Part shown: in pieces, positions 50,363 through 61,407 of the stretch
Numbering within the stretch: position 1 is the stretch's first letter
Layout of the letters: the number at the start of each line of letters is the position of its first letter
Source of the DNA: Filosporella fistucella
Taxonomy: Eukaryota > Ascomycota > Leotiomycetes > Helotiales
Direction of reading: 5' to 3'
Assembly: GCA_030077755.1 (NCBI GenBank)
Contig: JAQJZZ010000011.1
Location: 3,038,001 to 3,102,000, forward strand
Length of the DNA: 64,000 nt
Position numbers and translations under genes: made by a program
Notes under the pieces: generated by a model
The model's input: the letters and a program-made list of their open reading frames with translations, nothing else
What the model was told of the DNA's origin: nothing
The model's database searches: none

Positions 50363-51749
50363 ATGACTACCTACTCTCTCAAGCTCAACAATAAGTTTAT
50401 GGATGGGAAATTCTATTTCTTTACCGATGTCCCGAAGGCTGGTGGAACACTTTTCACCAACACCTGGTTGGCTGCCGCAATTCCCAAAGGTGGTTATGAG
50501 AAGATTCAGACCACAACAAACTACTTCGCTTGTAAGTCTTTGATATCGTACTTTGACCATTCTTTGTAAATACTAATCGAAGGAAGGGTGTGGAGCAAGT
50601 CCAATATCTGATCCCGGCAGTGGTACTGTCATTTCTGGTGGACAGACTGTGCCGGTGACACTTGGTGTTCAAGGAGGCGTGGCTGGAGGTATTTGTCATA
50701 CGCACTTAAGCTGCTGCTTTGCTAATAGTTCCCAGCAACCTACAAGACCAAGAATCTTATGAACGAGACTCTTGAGTTCCTGCCTGAAGTACCTAGCGGT
50801 GCCCCGGGAGCATATTGCATCATAGATTCTACAGATTTTACTGTATCACACAATTACATGATAGGAATGGCGTTGGCTGACCCAGTTGACACTGGTAGTA
50901 TTGTCCCTGTTGCCACTGTCAGTACTAGTCTCCTTTGACGTCTTTGGGTCATTGCACTAACAATAATACTTGAGATGTTGGCCGTACCTGGTCTAACCAA
51001 CCAGATCTCCCCGGTTGTACGCTTCTATGTCGCATTTGGCGACGCTGAACAAGGGGAGATAATCGATTTTACAAGTGTTAGTACTACGGCTGGCAGTTTC
51101 GACTTTTCACCCCACAGTGCGGGAGAGGGCTGTCTCTATGGGGAGATCACAATTGGTCCCGATGGGATTTTTTCCCCTTGCTCCTACAAGTATGTTATAT
51201 GTTCAATATTCTCTTCCATATGTCATCGAGATCAAACCAAACAGTTTCCGAGCAGTTCAAAACCTGCCCGCATTCTTGCTATACCTTCACAACTTCTTGC
51301 TGACATCTGAAAGACCTAAGGCGCCCCACGATTTCTACCATGACACCGATACATGGGTGGAATTGATTATTGCCTTTACTCCAATTCTAAAAACCGCCTT
51401 TGCCAGTGCCATAGCCGCCTATCTCACCAACCAGCTTTCATCAGCTAATCTAGTCAACTTGCGCTGGAGTGGACTGGGCATCAAACTAAATTTGAAATTT
51501 CAGCGCAATTCGCAATACTCGACCACGCAGGACTTGATTTCCTTGGTCAATAAGGATCTGGCTGCGGCGGTGAGTGCAGGTATTCTACCAAGGGGAGAAT
51601 CATTCGTTGTCTCACAATCATATAATACTGAGATGGCAAAGAAGGTAAGGACAACTTGGCTCTGATATTCTCGGGTAGTATGCTAATCTTCTTAGCACCA
51701 TCTCGCATTGAGCAATCGGAGTAAAGTGAAGGATTGTGATAAGGAGTAA
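50363..51749 (+). CDS. Orphan protein of 373 aa, six exons, unknown function
   Basis: Exons: 50363-50531, 50587-50688, 50736-50917, 50975-51189, 51245-51644, 51696-51749. All introns are 47-57 nt and restore frame; the acceptor at 50974 is less certain than the others. There is no signal peptide or transmembrane segment. The N-terminal part looks beta-rich, with Gly/Thr/Val strands (FYFFTDVPKAGGTLFTNTW; GTVISGGQTVPVTLGVQGG; FYVAFGDAEQGEIIDFTSVS). The C-terminal part looks helical (DTDTWVELIIAFTPILKTAF, then SAIAAYLTNQLSSANLV). I do not recognise a family. The all-beta first half could suit a lectin-like or aggregation domain, but this is only a guess. Confidence 0.6.
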
Positions 51750-52914
51750 GGTGAGATGGGATGTTGGATGAATGACCACAGCGGAGAGAATCGCATGTTC
51801 CTTCCAGTAATAATTTCTGCACACTCTTTATATGTCTAGACTTTGGTTCAACACCTTGTCTGACTGGGATATGTAACATTTGCAAATATGAACTAGCTAT
51901 GTTTCCATGCACTTTCTGATGTCATGTAACGTGTAGGTGCCACAATTATCCCGTGACTTGGGTTTTCAGACGTGCTTTCCTATCAAGATAGTCTATGATG
52001 CAGTTCAGCAAGCGTTTTGGACAGACAGAGCAGAATTAATTACGAGTTCACATCACACAAGTGTAGGAATGGTGACTACTTGTAGATGTGTAATGTATTG
52101 AAAACCCCCTCTCAGGGTTTTGAGGCTATGGTATCTTCATCTTTTTCGATTTTCGACATTCGTGTCGCTACTTCTATACCTTTCTTCTTAGTAAAATCTC
52201 GCTCGAAGTGTCTTCCTCACACCTTTGGGAATCGGAAAGACATCGAGTCTCGCTGTGAGTCTGCTCTCTTTCCTTAGCTATAATCAGCATGAATCAAATG
52301 GTACTTCCAAATCACCTCGCACAGTGAAAATCAGGCGTATGATTTGAAAATCTGGGTTCAATCCGGGATTTTGACTCTGGGTTGAGTAGCCTGGACATTC
52401 TTGCTGGGTCGGAGTGCCGGGTCGGTCGGGTTTAACTTGACTAGTATTGGCAACGTTCATCTATAATATTCCATAGCCTGTTCCAAGCTCGACTGGAAAC
52501 CTAATGTTGCCTTTTTTCTCCTTCAATCAAAATACAACTTACGTTGCTCATCTCTCTACTCTGACTGCCCGACTGACGCTGGCGAGCGAGTTGTGAGATC
52601 TGGTGGCACACCTTAAGAGGTATGCATCATCATTCTCATCATACACAATTCTCGCAGAACTATTGTGTTCCTGTTTCATGGGTCATTTGGGCGTCTTTCT
52701 AGCGCAAAGCCGCAACAGCGAGCACTTCAAGGTATCCATAGCTGAAGCTGCATAAACGCCCAAACGATAAGCCTCCGTGAGGCTGAGCTGCAACGCCAGT
52801 ATCAATTAAATAACCTAGAATCTGACTCGTCGCATCCGCAACCTCTTTAATACTTTCGAGTTCTAGAGACTGAACTTGAGTATACCTTAGTATAGGTTTT
52901 CATCACTCTCAAGC
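51750..52914. other. Intergenic, 1.17 kb
   Basis: Between two plus-strand orphan genes. A perfect 7-bp inverted repeat with a 7-nt loop lies at 52101-52121. No gene is supported. Confidence 0.4.
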
Positions 52915-54084
52915 ATGAATCAAACTACAAATACCACTAGTCTCGATGACATTCTTTGTCCTCTTGATAACCGCCGGACGGCTACGGAGCTTTGGGTCAA
53001 ACTCTTCATCGTACACTTCACAACTATTACTGCGTTCTGTCATCTCTTGAGCATTCGTGGCGAGCCAATTGTCAGCTGGAAGCTGGTGTATTATTTCCTT
53101 TCGCCGTGGACTCTGCTTGTCCAGCATGCTCTTGCTTTTCTGGCTCTCTTTATTGCTGGTGCATACTGGTTATTTCGACCAATTCCCGATCACAGAGAAC
53201 AGTTGTACCAAGCGGCAAAACACATTCTAGGAAGGATTCCTGCTGAAGAGGAGATATTGTATCGCAGCCTACCAAAAACCGAAGGACAAGGTGTGGTAAC
53301 TCCGAAGGTAAAAAACGAAATTCAGCCAACTGCAAAGCGAATTGGAAGGATGTTGTTGGCGATAGCTTTTCTAGTGCAGTGTATTGGGACCATATATATC
53401 TACAGAAGAAGGCAGATCCAAGGAGCAACAACGAAGATGGATCAGCGTGTCTTTGAGCTGGGATGTAGCGGAGTGCTTACTGGGACAATCACTCTGTTGA
53501 CAGTGGCAAAAGTTCCTTTGTTTCATAAATCGATACCAGATACGCCTCAGAAAGAGCCGGCAGTGCTACCCCTCATAATGATCCACCTCCGAGATACTAT
53601 CAGTGGACCTTACGGAAAGTCCTCGCAGACATCGTACGTTCAGAATAGCGTCATAGCAATGGTTCTTTTAGTAGCGCGGGGCCATCTCCATCCGATTCGC
53701 ACTCTCATAACCTTATTTGATCCTCAATTCTGGAATTCGGTACCAGGCACACCAGAAAATGACAGTATTACAGACATTGAAGCTGAGGTGTATTTTGTGG
53801 CTTATATGTGCGGAATGAGTTGCTTGGCGGCATTTCTCTTCTTGTGCCCAAGAACCAGTGATGGACCACCCGGCTGGGCCTGTATATTCTGCCCGTGTGC
53901 AGCTCTTTATATCGTATTTCCACTATTATTGGCAGCGGGAAGCTTGATGGTTATCATACTTCCATTGATAGGTCTTGTAAACATGAGCGATGAAATCAAA
54001 GCCCTGGGGGAGTGGCCAACAAATTTGATCTGTCCACAGCTCTGGACAGATCCTATGGCGAACTGGGTCTGGATGCTGGCTTGA
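52915..54084 (+). CDS. Multi-pass membrane protein, unknown function
   Basis: Single exon, 389 aa. Hydrophobic segments: about 27-47 (ELWVKLFIVHFTTITAFCHL), 56-88 (VYYFLSPWTLLVQHALAFLA and on), 145-162 (LLAIAFLVQCIGTIYIY), 180-198, 245-257, 293-310 (VYFVAYMCGMSCLAAFLFLC) and 320-355 (ALYIVFPLLLAAGSLMVIIL). The first segment is preceded by Asn sequons, suggesting an outside N-terminus. I recognise no transporter or receptor signature. Such lineage-restricted membrane proteins are frequent in Leotiomycetes (general knowledge). Confidence 0.65.
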   Translation: MNQTTNTTSLDDILCPLDNRRTATELWVKLFIVHFTTITAFCHLLSIRGEPIVSWKLVYYFLSPWTLLVQHALAFLALFIAGAYWLFRPIPDHREQLYQAAKHILGRIPAEEEILYRSLPKTEGQGVVTPKVKNEIQPTAKRIGRMLLAIAFLVQCIGTIYIYRRRQIQGATTKMDQRVFELGCSGVLTGTITLLTVAKVPLFHKSIPDTPQKEPAVLPLIMIHLRDTISGPYGKSSQTSYVQNSVIAMVLLVARGHLHPIRTLITLFDPQFWNSVPGTPENDSITDIEAEVYFVAYMCGMSCLAAFLFLCPRTSDGPPGWACIFCPCAALYIVFPLLLAAGSLMVIILPLIGLVNMSDEIKALGEWPTNLICPQLWTDPMANWVWMLA

Positions 54085-54649
54085 AAGTGCGAATTATGAC
54101 AGGGAAAATGGGGTTGAGACGTAAGATATTGCTCTATTGGTTCTGAGAGTGACAAAATGGGATAAGGTGACTGAATTACAATGATTTACAATTTGTTTTC
54201 CATATCATCTGGCTCTGTATATTAATGGAAGCTACGCGATAAATGCAGATGAGATTCAAATTGGCAAATATGCACGTGACTCTAATGGATCCGTGTTTCA
54301 AATCCAGAAACAAAAGATATGGGAATTCACAGAACCTATGAATCAAATATAAAGGTTTTCTAGTTTACTTGACCATTCTTGGAATATCGAGCAATTAAGG
54401 TCACTTTTCTCGACACGAAAAGAGTTACTCTCATATCACGTGAGTCTTTGTTACCAAGAAAGCACCTGCAAGAAACTTGAAATGTGAGCTTGGCTTTTAT
54501 GGCCGAGAGCGCTGGCAAGAGAATATCCATGTATAACGCTTGTGATACGAGAAAATTATATCGAGAAAGATACTGCTAAGGAGAAAAGATTCAGAAATTA
54601 CTTGGGATGAGAAATTGAGATTAACGAAAGCCTAGCAGCCCAAGTGATG
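54085..54649. other. Intergenic, 565 bp
   Basis: No gene is supported. Confidence 0.4.
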
Positions 54650-54772
54650 TCATTCATTGTCCTTCGGTTTGATATCCGCAGGCATTAGAGCTTTAAACAT
54701 GAGATGGCAGTGAGCAACGAGGATGATTCCAAAAAGCAGTGCAGTGATTCCAATGGCTTCCTTTGGAAGTCG
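54650..54772 (-). CDS. Probable last exon of a very small membrane protein gene
   Basis: An acceptor TTATTCCAG is followed by 40 codons (RLPKEAIGITALLFGIILVA ... MPADIKPKDNE) with one transmembrane helix and a charged tail. This is typical of small ER or mitochondrial membrane subunits. The first exon is uncertain; ATG 55014 (MGVRVLKRRRSERLVGSGD) followed by a GTGAGA donor would join in phase through an intron of about 190 nt. I cannot name the protein. Coordinates give only the part I trust. Confidence 0.35.
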   Translation of the reverse strand, partial: RLPKEAIGITALLFGIILVAHCHLMFKALMPADIKPKDNE

Positions 54773-55186
54773 CTGGAATAAACAGAATTCAAATAAAACT
54801 GTGCAAATTTTAGTGGCAAAAGCTTGTTTGATTGCTAGGTGGTACGCAATCTTCCCCTCCAAAAGGCTTTACTAGTGCTATTTGGTTGATAAAGAACTCA
54901 AATCTGGTGATAGAAGAAGCGAGATCCCGAACACAGCACAGCACAGCCACCTTGGTTCTCACATCTCCACTTCCAACCAACCTCTCCGACCTGCGTCTTT
55001 TAAGAACACGAACTCCCATCTCCTTCCTACCATAACTAATAACCAACTATTATTGACCTCTGCCATCAGCGCATTTACAAGCAGTAGCGTCGCACGCCTT
55101 GAACAGACCTTTGTCTATCGCGCACGCCTCCTAACCTCACCTCACCCCACACTTTTAATCTCGAACACCGAATACAACACACCACA
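54773..55186. other. Intergenic or intron/5' region, 414 bp
   Basis: Holds the upstream part of the small minus-strand gene (a candidate first exon near 54960-55014) and the promoter/5' UTR of the RCR-like gene. Confidence 0.4.
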
Positions 55187-55876
55187 ATGGCGCCAGCTCC
55201 TGTGCAAGGCTCCCTTGTTACGAGACAAAGCTACAAGTAAGATCCTCCATATATAAAGCTAATGCCCGAGGCTTTTTCTCTACCAAACAAATTCAAATTT
55301 GTGAACAAAGTTCTAATCATGTACAGCTGCGACTATTATGGTTGCTATAATTCCAACTGGGACAACTGGGGAAGGTAAGAATAATTTCTGATATCTTTAT
55401 TTTCGATTTACTGACATCGAATAGATGGGTCGCTCTCGCAGTGATCGTTATCGTGGTCCTTCTGATCGCATTCCTCTTCTCGTGAGTACCATCAAATCTT
55501 CCCTTCGCCCGCACCAAGAACATTTCTAATCGCAATAAGGTGCTTTAACAGTCGTCGCAGACGTAGACGTGGACTCCAGCCAATGTACGGAACAGGATGG
55601 ATGGTGAAGCCTCCTGTTGGAAATCCACCTGGATACAATAACCAAGGCTACTACGGCGGTCATGCTCCACCTCCACCATACATGGGCAATCAAGCTACAG
55701 GCACAACATTCAATCCCAATGATGGCTATTACGGACATGGCGCATATGGTGGTCAACAGGGAGGCATCGAACTTCAGCAACCTAGCAGCAGTTACCAACC
55801 TCAACGGGGCGGCGATCCGGTCTACGAGGCTCCAATGGGACCACCACCTGCAAAAGGCGATGGAATTATCAGATAA
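55187..55876 (+). CDS. RCR-like protein (chitin deposition / Congo red resistance family)
   Basis: Exons: 55187-55236, 55327-55374, 55425-55481, 55540-55876; 163 aa. A short Cys/Trp-containing ectodomain (CDYYGCYNSNWDNWGRW) precedes one transmembrane helix (about 34-52, VALAVIVIVVLLIAFLF), a juxtamembrane poly-Arg cluster (SRRRRRRG) and a cytosolic Pro/Gly/Tyr/Gln-rich tail with PPPPY (a PY motif, typical Rsp5/WW-domain ligand). This matches the RCR family (yeast Rcr1/Rcr2), which affects chitin deposition and plasma-membrane protein turnover through Rsp5. All three introns restore frame. Confidence 0.82.
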
Positions 55877-57353
55877 AGGGGGATCAGGTGGAGATTGAGG
55901 ATATGAGAGATGAAATTTTGTAATGATACCAAGCTGGGGGATCTTTTTCTGGCGTTTGGGAAGCGCACGATGGGGTTTGATGGATACACCTTAATTCATA
56001 CACGATAATGAATGGATTAAGGATTGCTTGTGTTGGCTGCTTTGCAGTCCTGCATAGCTTCTAGAGAGTTGAGCGGCACATATGATTCGTACGCGCAGAT
56101 TGGTAGTTAATTGCAGTCTCAGTAGCAAATTGAAGTGATGATTTCAATCAGGTTTTGATCCTTAGGTTCCAAGAGCGATCTTCTAGATGGAATGTCTATT
56201 GAATGTGCAAAGAAGGGACATATACAACATAGGTTCGTTGGGCCTTGGAGATCGCACATAGTACGAAGTACACAACGACCTGCTTATCCACAAACCAAAT
56301 CCCAACTTGTGTAGGATTAATACCAACACAGTCACACAGGCTTCTACTTTCTCTCGTAAGCCTTACACCCTCGTACCTCAATTTCTGATTCCACAAATAC
56401 ACCTCGTAAGCTCGTGTTAGATGGGAAAGTATAAACGAGGCAAGTCTTCCTCCAGCTCGTGATGAGTTAACCTTGATGACAGACCAGCATCGTGAGAATC
56501 ATTCGACGCGCGTCCAACTTCACAACAGGCCGAGGGAGCCTTCTCCGCCACTGTCTGTGCCACATCTCCCGCCACAGTTCATATCATTATCATCACCTGA
56601 TTCTGCCAAGGCTCGCACCAAGCTTCCGCTCGGAAACTGAGGTGAAAAGTTTGAGGGTCTTTGGGAGTGGGAGTGGAAGCTAAGGGCGGGTTTCAGCTAA
56701 GAAAAGTGCCCCGTCGTGGAAATTCAAGACACCTGACCCGCATCTCCCTCCCTATTATTCCCAACCCCAGCTGTTCCTCACCTCACCTCACCTCACCAAC
56801 CTCCCGATCCCTTCGCATTTTCCCTTTTGCCTATTGTTGTTCTCCAACTACCGTCATTCCTTTCAAACAACAATCCCAAATTTATTTCAATCTACCTGCT
56901 CTTCGTACCTGCTGCTGAGTCTGCATCCAATTCTAAGCATAACACCCGTTTCTATTTCGAGACCCCGTGTGCCATCCCCCGTCTCCCGCCAACCCAAGAA
57001 TCTCTCAGCACAGCACAGCCCATCCGCCTCGTTTCACCCAAGCCTGTTCTTCCTACTTTACTGAAGGCACTCTTCGCAAACAAATCGCAGTTTGGCCTCT
57101 TCTTCGGATCGAGTCTGCAACAAATCTCACCCACTCGAGCGCAAAAGGAAAATCGCGATTTGACCCTTTTATTACCTACGCGACACGAAAGACACGAAGA
57201 TAGGACGAACCGATCTGCGAGATCTTCAGAAGTGGAAATTTAATTGTCGTTTGAGGATGGAGTGATCTGCGACGAACCTATTCTCTTGAACGAACGAAAC
57301 TTAGCTTTCTTTCTCTTTCTTTCTTGCACGTTTGTTTACGAGCGACCGGCAAG
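55877..57353. other. Intergenic, 1.48 kb, with long pyrimidine-rich 5' region
   Basis: The right half is pyrimidine-rich, ending in a TTCTTTCTCTTTCTTTCTTG tract at about 57305-57325, as in promoters and 5' UTRs of well-expressed fungal genes. It carries the (CCTCA)n microsatellite at 56776-56797. ORFs at 56661-57243 are judged non-coding. Confidence 0.45.
56776..56797. repeat. (CCTCA)4 microsatellite
   Basis: Four perfect tandem CCTCA units plus CC, in the upstream region of the fibroin-3-related gene. Confidence 0.85.
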
Positions 57354-58993
57354 ATGCCGCATATTACTACCGCCATGCACAGGAGTATGAGGAGGAGTGT
57401 GGGGGATATATTTTTCGACAGCCTGCTGGGGAGGAAGAGGTCGATTACCGGAGAGGTGTCGAGTGTTGCTAATACGTTTTCCAGCTGGGATAATTGTATG
57501 AAGCAGACGTATTGCAAGTTCGTATTTTATTCTGATTCTGATTCGCAGCTAATAGGCGTAGATGGCCAGTCATTGTCGGGATAATTGTGGGCGGCCTTAT
57601 TCTCCTCTCGATTCTCACCTGCATAATTCGATGTTGTTGCTGTGGCATGTCTTGCTGTTGTAGCTGCTTCTCGTTCCTGAAGTGCTGCGATTGCTGTGGA
57701 GATTGCTGTGAAGGAAAGAAGAATAAGCCCATGAAGCATTTGGATGAGCCATTTGGCGGTGGATATGGAGGTGCACATGGAGGTTACGATCCTCATGGAG
57801 GATATAAAGCTCCTGAACCAATGATGGGAGGTGCTCTAGGAGTACGACCTACACCTACAGCTGCTCCACCTCCTCAATTTGCTCAATTCGAGGTTGGAAA
57901 GAATGGATTGGCCGTGGAACCAAAGCCTGCTGCACAATTGAGTGAAGATGCTCTACCACCAATGCCAAGCTGGGACAGTGCAGCAAAGAAACATGTTTTG
58001 ACGGAAGAAGAGAAGAATGCTGTTGAATTGGGAGAGTTGGATCCAGTAACTGGGCAGAAAATTCCTTTAATGGCTGGCGCTGCCGGAGCAGGAATAAGTC
58101 ACCCCCCAAGCCCTTCAAACGGACACAGCCCGTATGGCCCACCGCCTGGAACAGGCGTTAATGGTAATGGATATATGGGAGTTCAGGATCAGTATGGCCA
58201 GAACCAAGCAGCATTTAATCAGAATGGAAGGTATGGATCTCCTGCACCATCCCAGGGAGGCCGCGGATACGGTGCAGGCCCTCAAGAGCAGGGCATAATT
58301 GGAGGACAAGGATATGGGCGTGGTCCAAATTCCCCTCGAGACTTCAACGGACGTGGAAGAGGATTCGGTCCACAATCACCACAAGATCAATACGCACAAA
58401 ATGATGGGTATACTGATGCTGGAGCTGGAGGAGCTTATGGTCGACCGCCGCCTCAAAGACAATTCTCGAACGATCAGTATTCTGATAATGGTCGCCCATT
58501 CCCTCCACCTAATAGACAGTACTCTAACGAATCTGGTCGCCCTATGAACCCACCAAGGCAATACTCAGATCGATCAGGTTATCAAGATAACTTTCAACCG
58601 CCCCGTGGACCTTCTCGGGGACCAATGCCAGGACAAAATAGAATGGCATCCCCTCCATTAAATAATAACTCAGGCTTTGACTTTGGAGGTGGAACCCCAG
58701 GATACCCTCAATCAAGACCTACACCACCACCTCAACAGTATTCTTCTAGACCTTCACCTCCACCTCAACAAATGTCATATGGTTCTTCGAATCCAGGTAG
58801 AAGACCAAGTCCACCCCAGGGCGGGCGAAATGATGGATACTTCGATGATGCACCACCATCAAATTACCCAAGCAGAACCCCACCACCACAAGAGCCAGCC
58901 TATCCAGGTTACAGACCATACCAACCAGCAGCAGGCCAAGGCGGCCGTGGAGCAGCGAGAGAGCCCCAGGGTTGGGATCCAGTCCATCAGTAG
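57354..58993 (+). CDS. Fibroin-3-related single-pass membrane protein
   Basis: Exons: 57354-57517 and 57562-58993; 531 aa. A short N-terminal region is followed by one transmembrane helix (about 56-76, WPVIVGIIVGGLILLSILTC) and an exceptional Cys cluster (IRCCCCGMSCCCSCF, KCCDCCGDCC, about 78-103), likely palmitoylated. The remaining 400 residues are a low-complexity tail rich in Gly, Pro, Gln, Tyr and Asn, with repeated RQYS(N/D) and PPPQ units, plus a conserved-looking core LGELDPVTGQKIPLM. The name fibroin-3-related is used in ascomycete annotation; function is unknown. The tail may phase-separate or bind WW/SH3 domains (inference). The acceptor GCGTAG was chosen because it gives the open frame. 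Confidence 0.82.
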
Positions 58994-59970
58994 AGATGCG
59001 GCAGGGTTATGATGTAATGAGTAATTGATACCAAGCGTTGCGTTGCATTTCTTTGCTACCCTGCCTGCAGCTTGGCTAGTTTGCTTGAATATAAGAATGG
59101 ATTGATTGCTTCCATTCATAAGGGTTCTCTAGCTGATTTATCATTATTTGCTTCTATTTTTCGACATTCTATGAAAGAAGTGCTTTGTATTGGTGTGTAC
59201 CTGGCGTACGAGTCGTGAGAGTTCATGGCTGTTGTATTGTATTATACATCTACCTAGTAGATATATGGCGTTTTGAGGAAACGAGAGTTCTGTTTGTTTC
59301 TGTTTTTGTGGGAAGGAGTTTTTATATGTGGGGTGGAGCTTTAGTAGAAGAAGAGAGAGGGATATTAGGTAGAGTCAGTTAGGATAAAATGAGATGTGAA
59401 TATAAAAACATGGATACTGTGATCTTGAAATGAGTGCTTATGTGATATTTGCGGTTTCCGTTAAGGAATGGGGGTGGTGGGCGATATAGTAAGTGCGAGA
59501 TTTCATTTTCTAACGCCCAAGTGGGAGAATGCGAGATCAAGTCTGTACGAGATATTAGAAGAGTTGTTTGTTTAGTGAGATTTGGTTCGTATCTAGTACC
59601 TACGCACATAAGTTCACATCTCCATTTACTGCCATATATCCACGATACTCCCCCATGTCCATGCTATCTCTGCTCGCCTGCTTGCCAGTGTGTCCGAGTA
59701 CGTGTTGGGCACTTTGGAAATGAAAAGGTAGTATATCTGTCTTCGAGATTGGCCTGGTCAAGCAAGTGCTAGAAGAGAGATAGATGCTATAGTATTAGTC
59801 ACTAGTGGAGTGGATATCAGTATCGGTAAACATCAGGATTATGGTATTCTCTATGTCTTTCCTATCGATATCTTCCATCTCCACCATTTTGCTCCTGCTA
59901 CGGCTGTGTTGCTTTACATCCTTCCCCGTTTCCCTTGCCATTTCCTTCCCGCCTTCACTCAGTAACTCAC
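58994..59970. other. Convergent intergenic, 977 bp
   Basis: Between the 3' ends of the fibroin-3-related gene and the Cys/His-rich gene. No gene is supported. Confidence 0.4.
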
Positions 59971-61138
59971 CTACTGGCTAATAGCTCCTCTCCTTCCCCT
60001 CGCTCTAGTCCTCTCGATTAACTCCCTCTCCTCATCTTCATTGTATCCATCGTATTCCCTGGTATTGATGATCGTTGGTCTACCTTGTCTTATCACCATT
60101 TGAAATACATTTCCGACAACGGGTGAGCTGGGGGATAATGGTGAGATGGGAGAGGAGGAGGAAGGGAGTGACGTTGGTGGAAGAGATGTTCGCAGGGTGG
60201 AGGTTTCGAAAGGGTCATAAACTCGTGAAGTGGTGGAAGATACTCGTCCTTGAAGATCAGCTTGAAGACGAGATCTTGAAGACGAGCGAGGCGAAACTGA
60301 TGATCCCCAATTGCCCAATTCCCGCATTCTTTCTTCCTCTGCGGCTGATATAAGATGAGCTCTGGCATCACGATTAGACATTGGTCTAGCAGATGGAGGA
60401 GTGACCATGGTATCTAGCACGGTTCTTCAATTGTCTCTTCTCAGGCTCGTTACTTGGTTGAACCTCTCGTTCTCGTTCTCGCTTTCCCTATTCTCGTTTC
60501 CATATCGCTTATTTGTTCCTCTTCTGCTCACACCCTCAACTCTGCCCGCATCTCCCACAGGAATATACAAACTCCCTGGCCTAACACTAACTCTGTCACT
60601 CTCCTCGATCTTTGGCAATAGACTTATTCTCCTCGATACCTTCTCTCCAGCCTCAACCCAGCTTTGTCTTTTGAGGCCGCGGTACTCTCTAGGAATTGTG
60701 GGAGGGCTTGGGACTCGTGGACAAGTGGAGGCCGTGCAGGTAGGACAGAAACCGGAAATTGGAGTGGTGAGAACGATGTCTGGCTCTGTGAGGTAGCGGG
60801 GGACGTCGGTGAGGGAGTGGTGGTATTCGTGCGAGCAGAGGGTGAAGATGAAACAGTGCTTTGAACGTCAGCTAGTCATTTCTTTTCTGTTCTCCTTTCC
60901 ATGATTTGGTCTGAGAGTTGAAGAAGAGCAGGAGACATACCTTATACCACTCATGATGCACGACATGGTTTCCTAGACATAACTGGCATTTTCCTTCATG
61001 TTGCTCGTCTCTGTCCTCGATCCTGAAACATCTCTCTCGTAGGTTCAAGGGGCAGTTATCCCATAGGATAGCTAACTCAGGGATATCTCGAGCGCCGTGT
61101 ACACAGTGTGTGTAGTATGGGTAGATTCGAAGGCACAT
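59971..61138 (-). CDS. Cys/His-rich protein, frame interrupted by an in-frame TGA
   Basis: Exon 1 (61138-60941) starts MCLRIYPYYTHCVHGARD and contains KCQLCLGNHVVHHEWYK. An 82-nt intron (60940-60859) joins to HCFIFTLCSHEYHH and FCPTCTASTC, a Cys/His pattern suggesting zinc binding. The frame stops at TGA 60429-60427, giving 209 aa. It then stays open in the same frame for about 150 codons of coding-like sequence (SNRDARAHLISAAEEERMRE ... NEDEERELIERTRARGRR) to the stop at 59971. A candidate 120-nt intron (60533-60414, GTGTGAGC donor, GTGCTAG acceptor) would remove the TGA in phase and give 321 aa. Readthrough or degeneration are the alternatives. No family is recognised. Confidence 0.5.
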
Positions 61139-61407
61139 CTTAGACAGGGACTTGGTGTCAAGTTATTGTATGCTGTATTGTCGAGGTGTTGATATTGTTG
61201 AAATGTCACTCTGTTTGATGGTAAATAGTGTGTAGATAATGCACAATGTCTTGCTGATAGTCGCAGTAAGCTGGTGATGATGTATGATGTGTGTCTTGTG
61301 TATGTGTTTGGGTTGTATGAAGATGAAGTATGAAGGAAGAAAGTCGACTTGAGGCTGGGAGTATATCCCAGAGATGGGCATCCCGAATCACGGCTTGGCT
61401 GAATGTT
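61139..61407. other. Promoter region of the Cys/His-rich gene
   Basis: TG-rich sequence just upstream of the start at 61138. The long minus-strand ORF crossing it (61072-61569) owes its length to the repeats and is not called. Confidence 0.4.

Noticed and set aside
52101..52121. Perfect 7-bp stem with 7-nt loop
   Set aside because: Too short to argue for a functional RNA or terminator in a fungal intergenic region; noted only in the intergenic entry.
52355..52364. GGTTCAATCC, resembling a tRNA B box
   Set aside because: No A box or cloverleaf can be formed with upstream sequence at the right distance.
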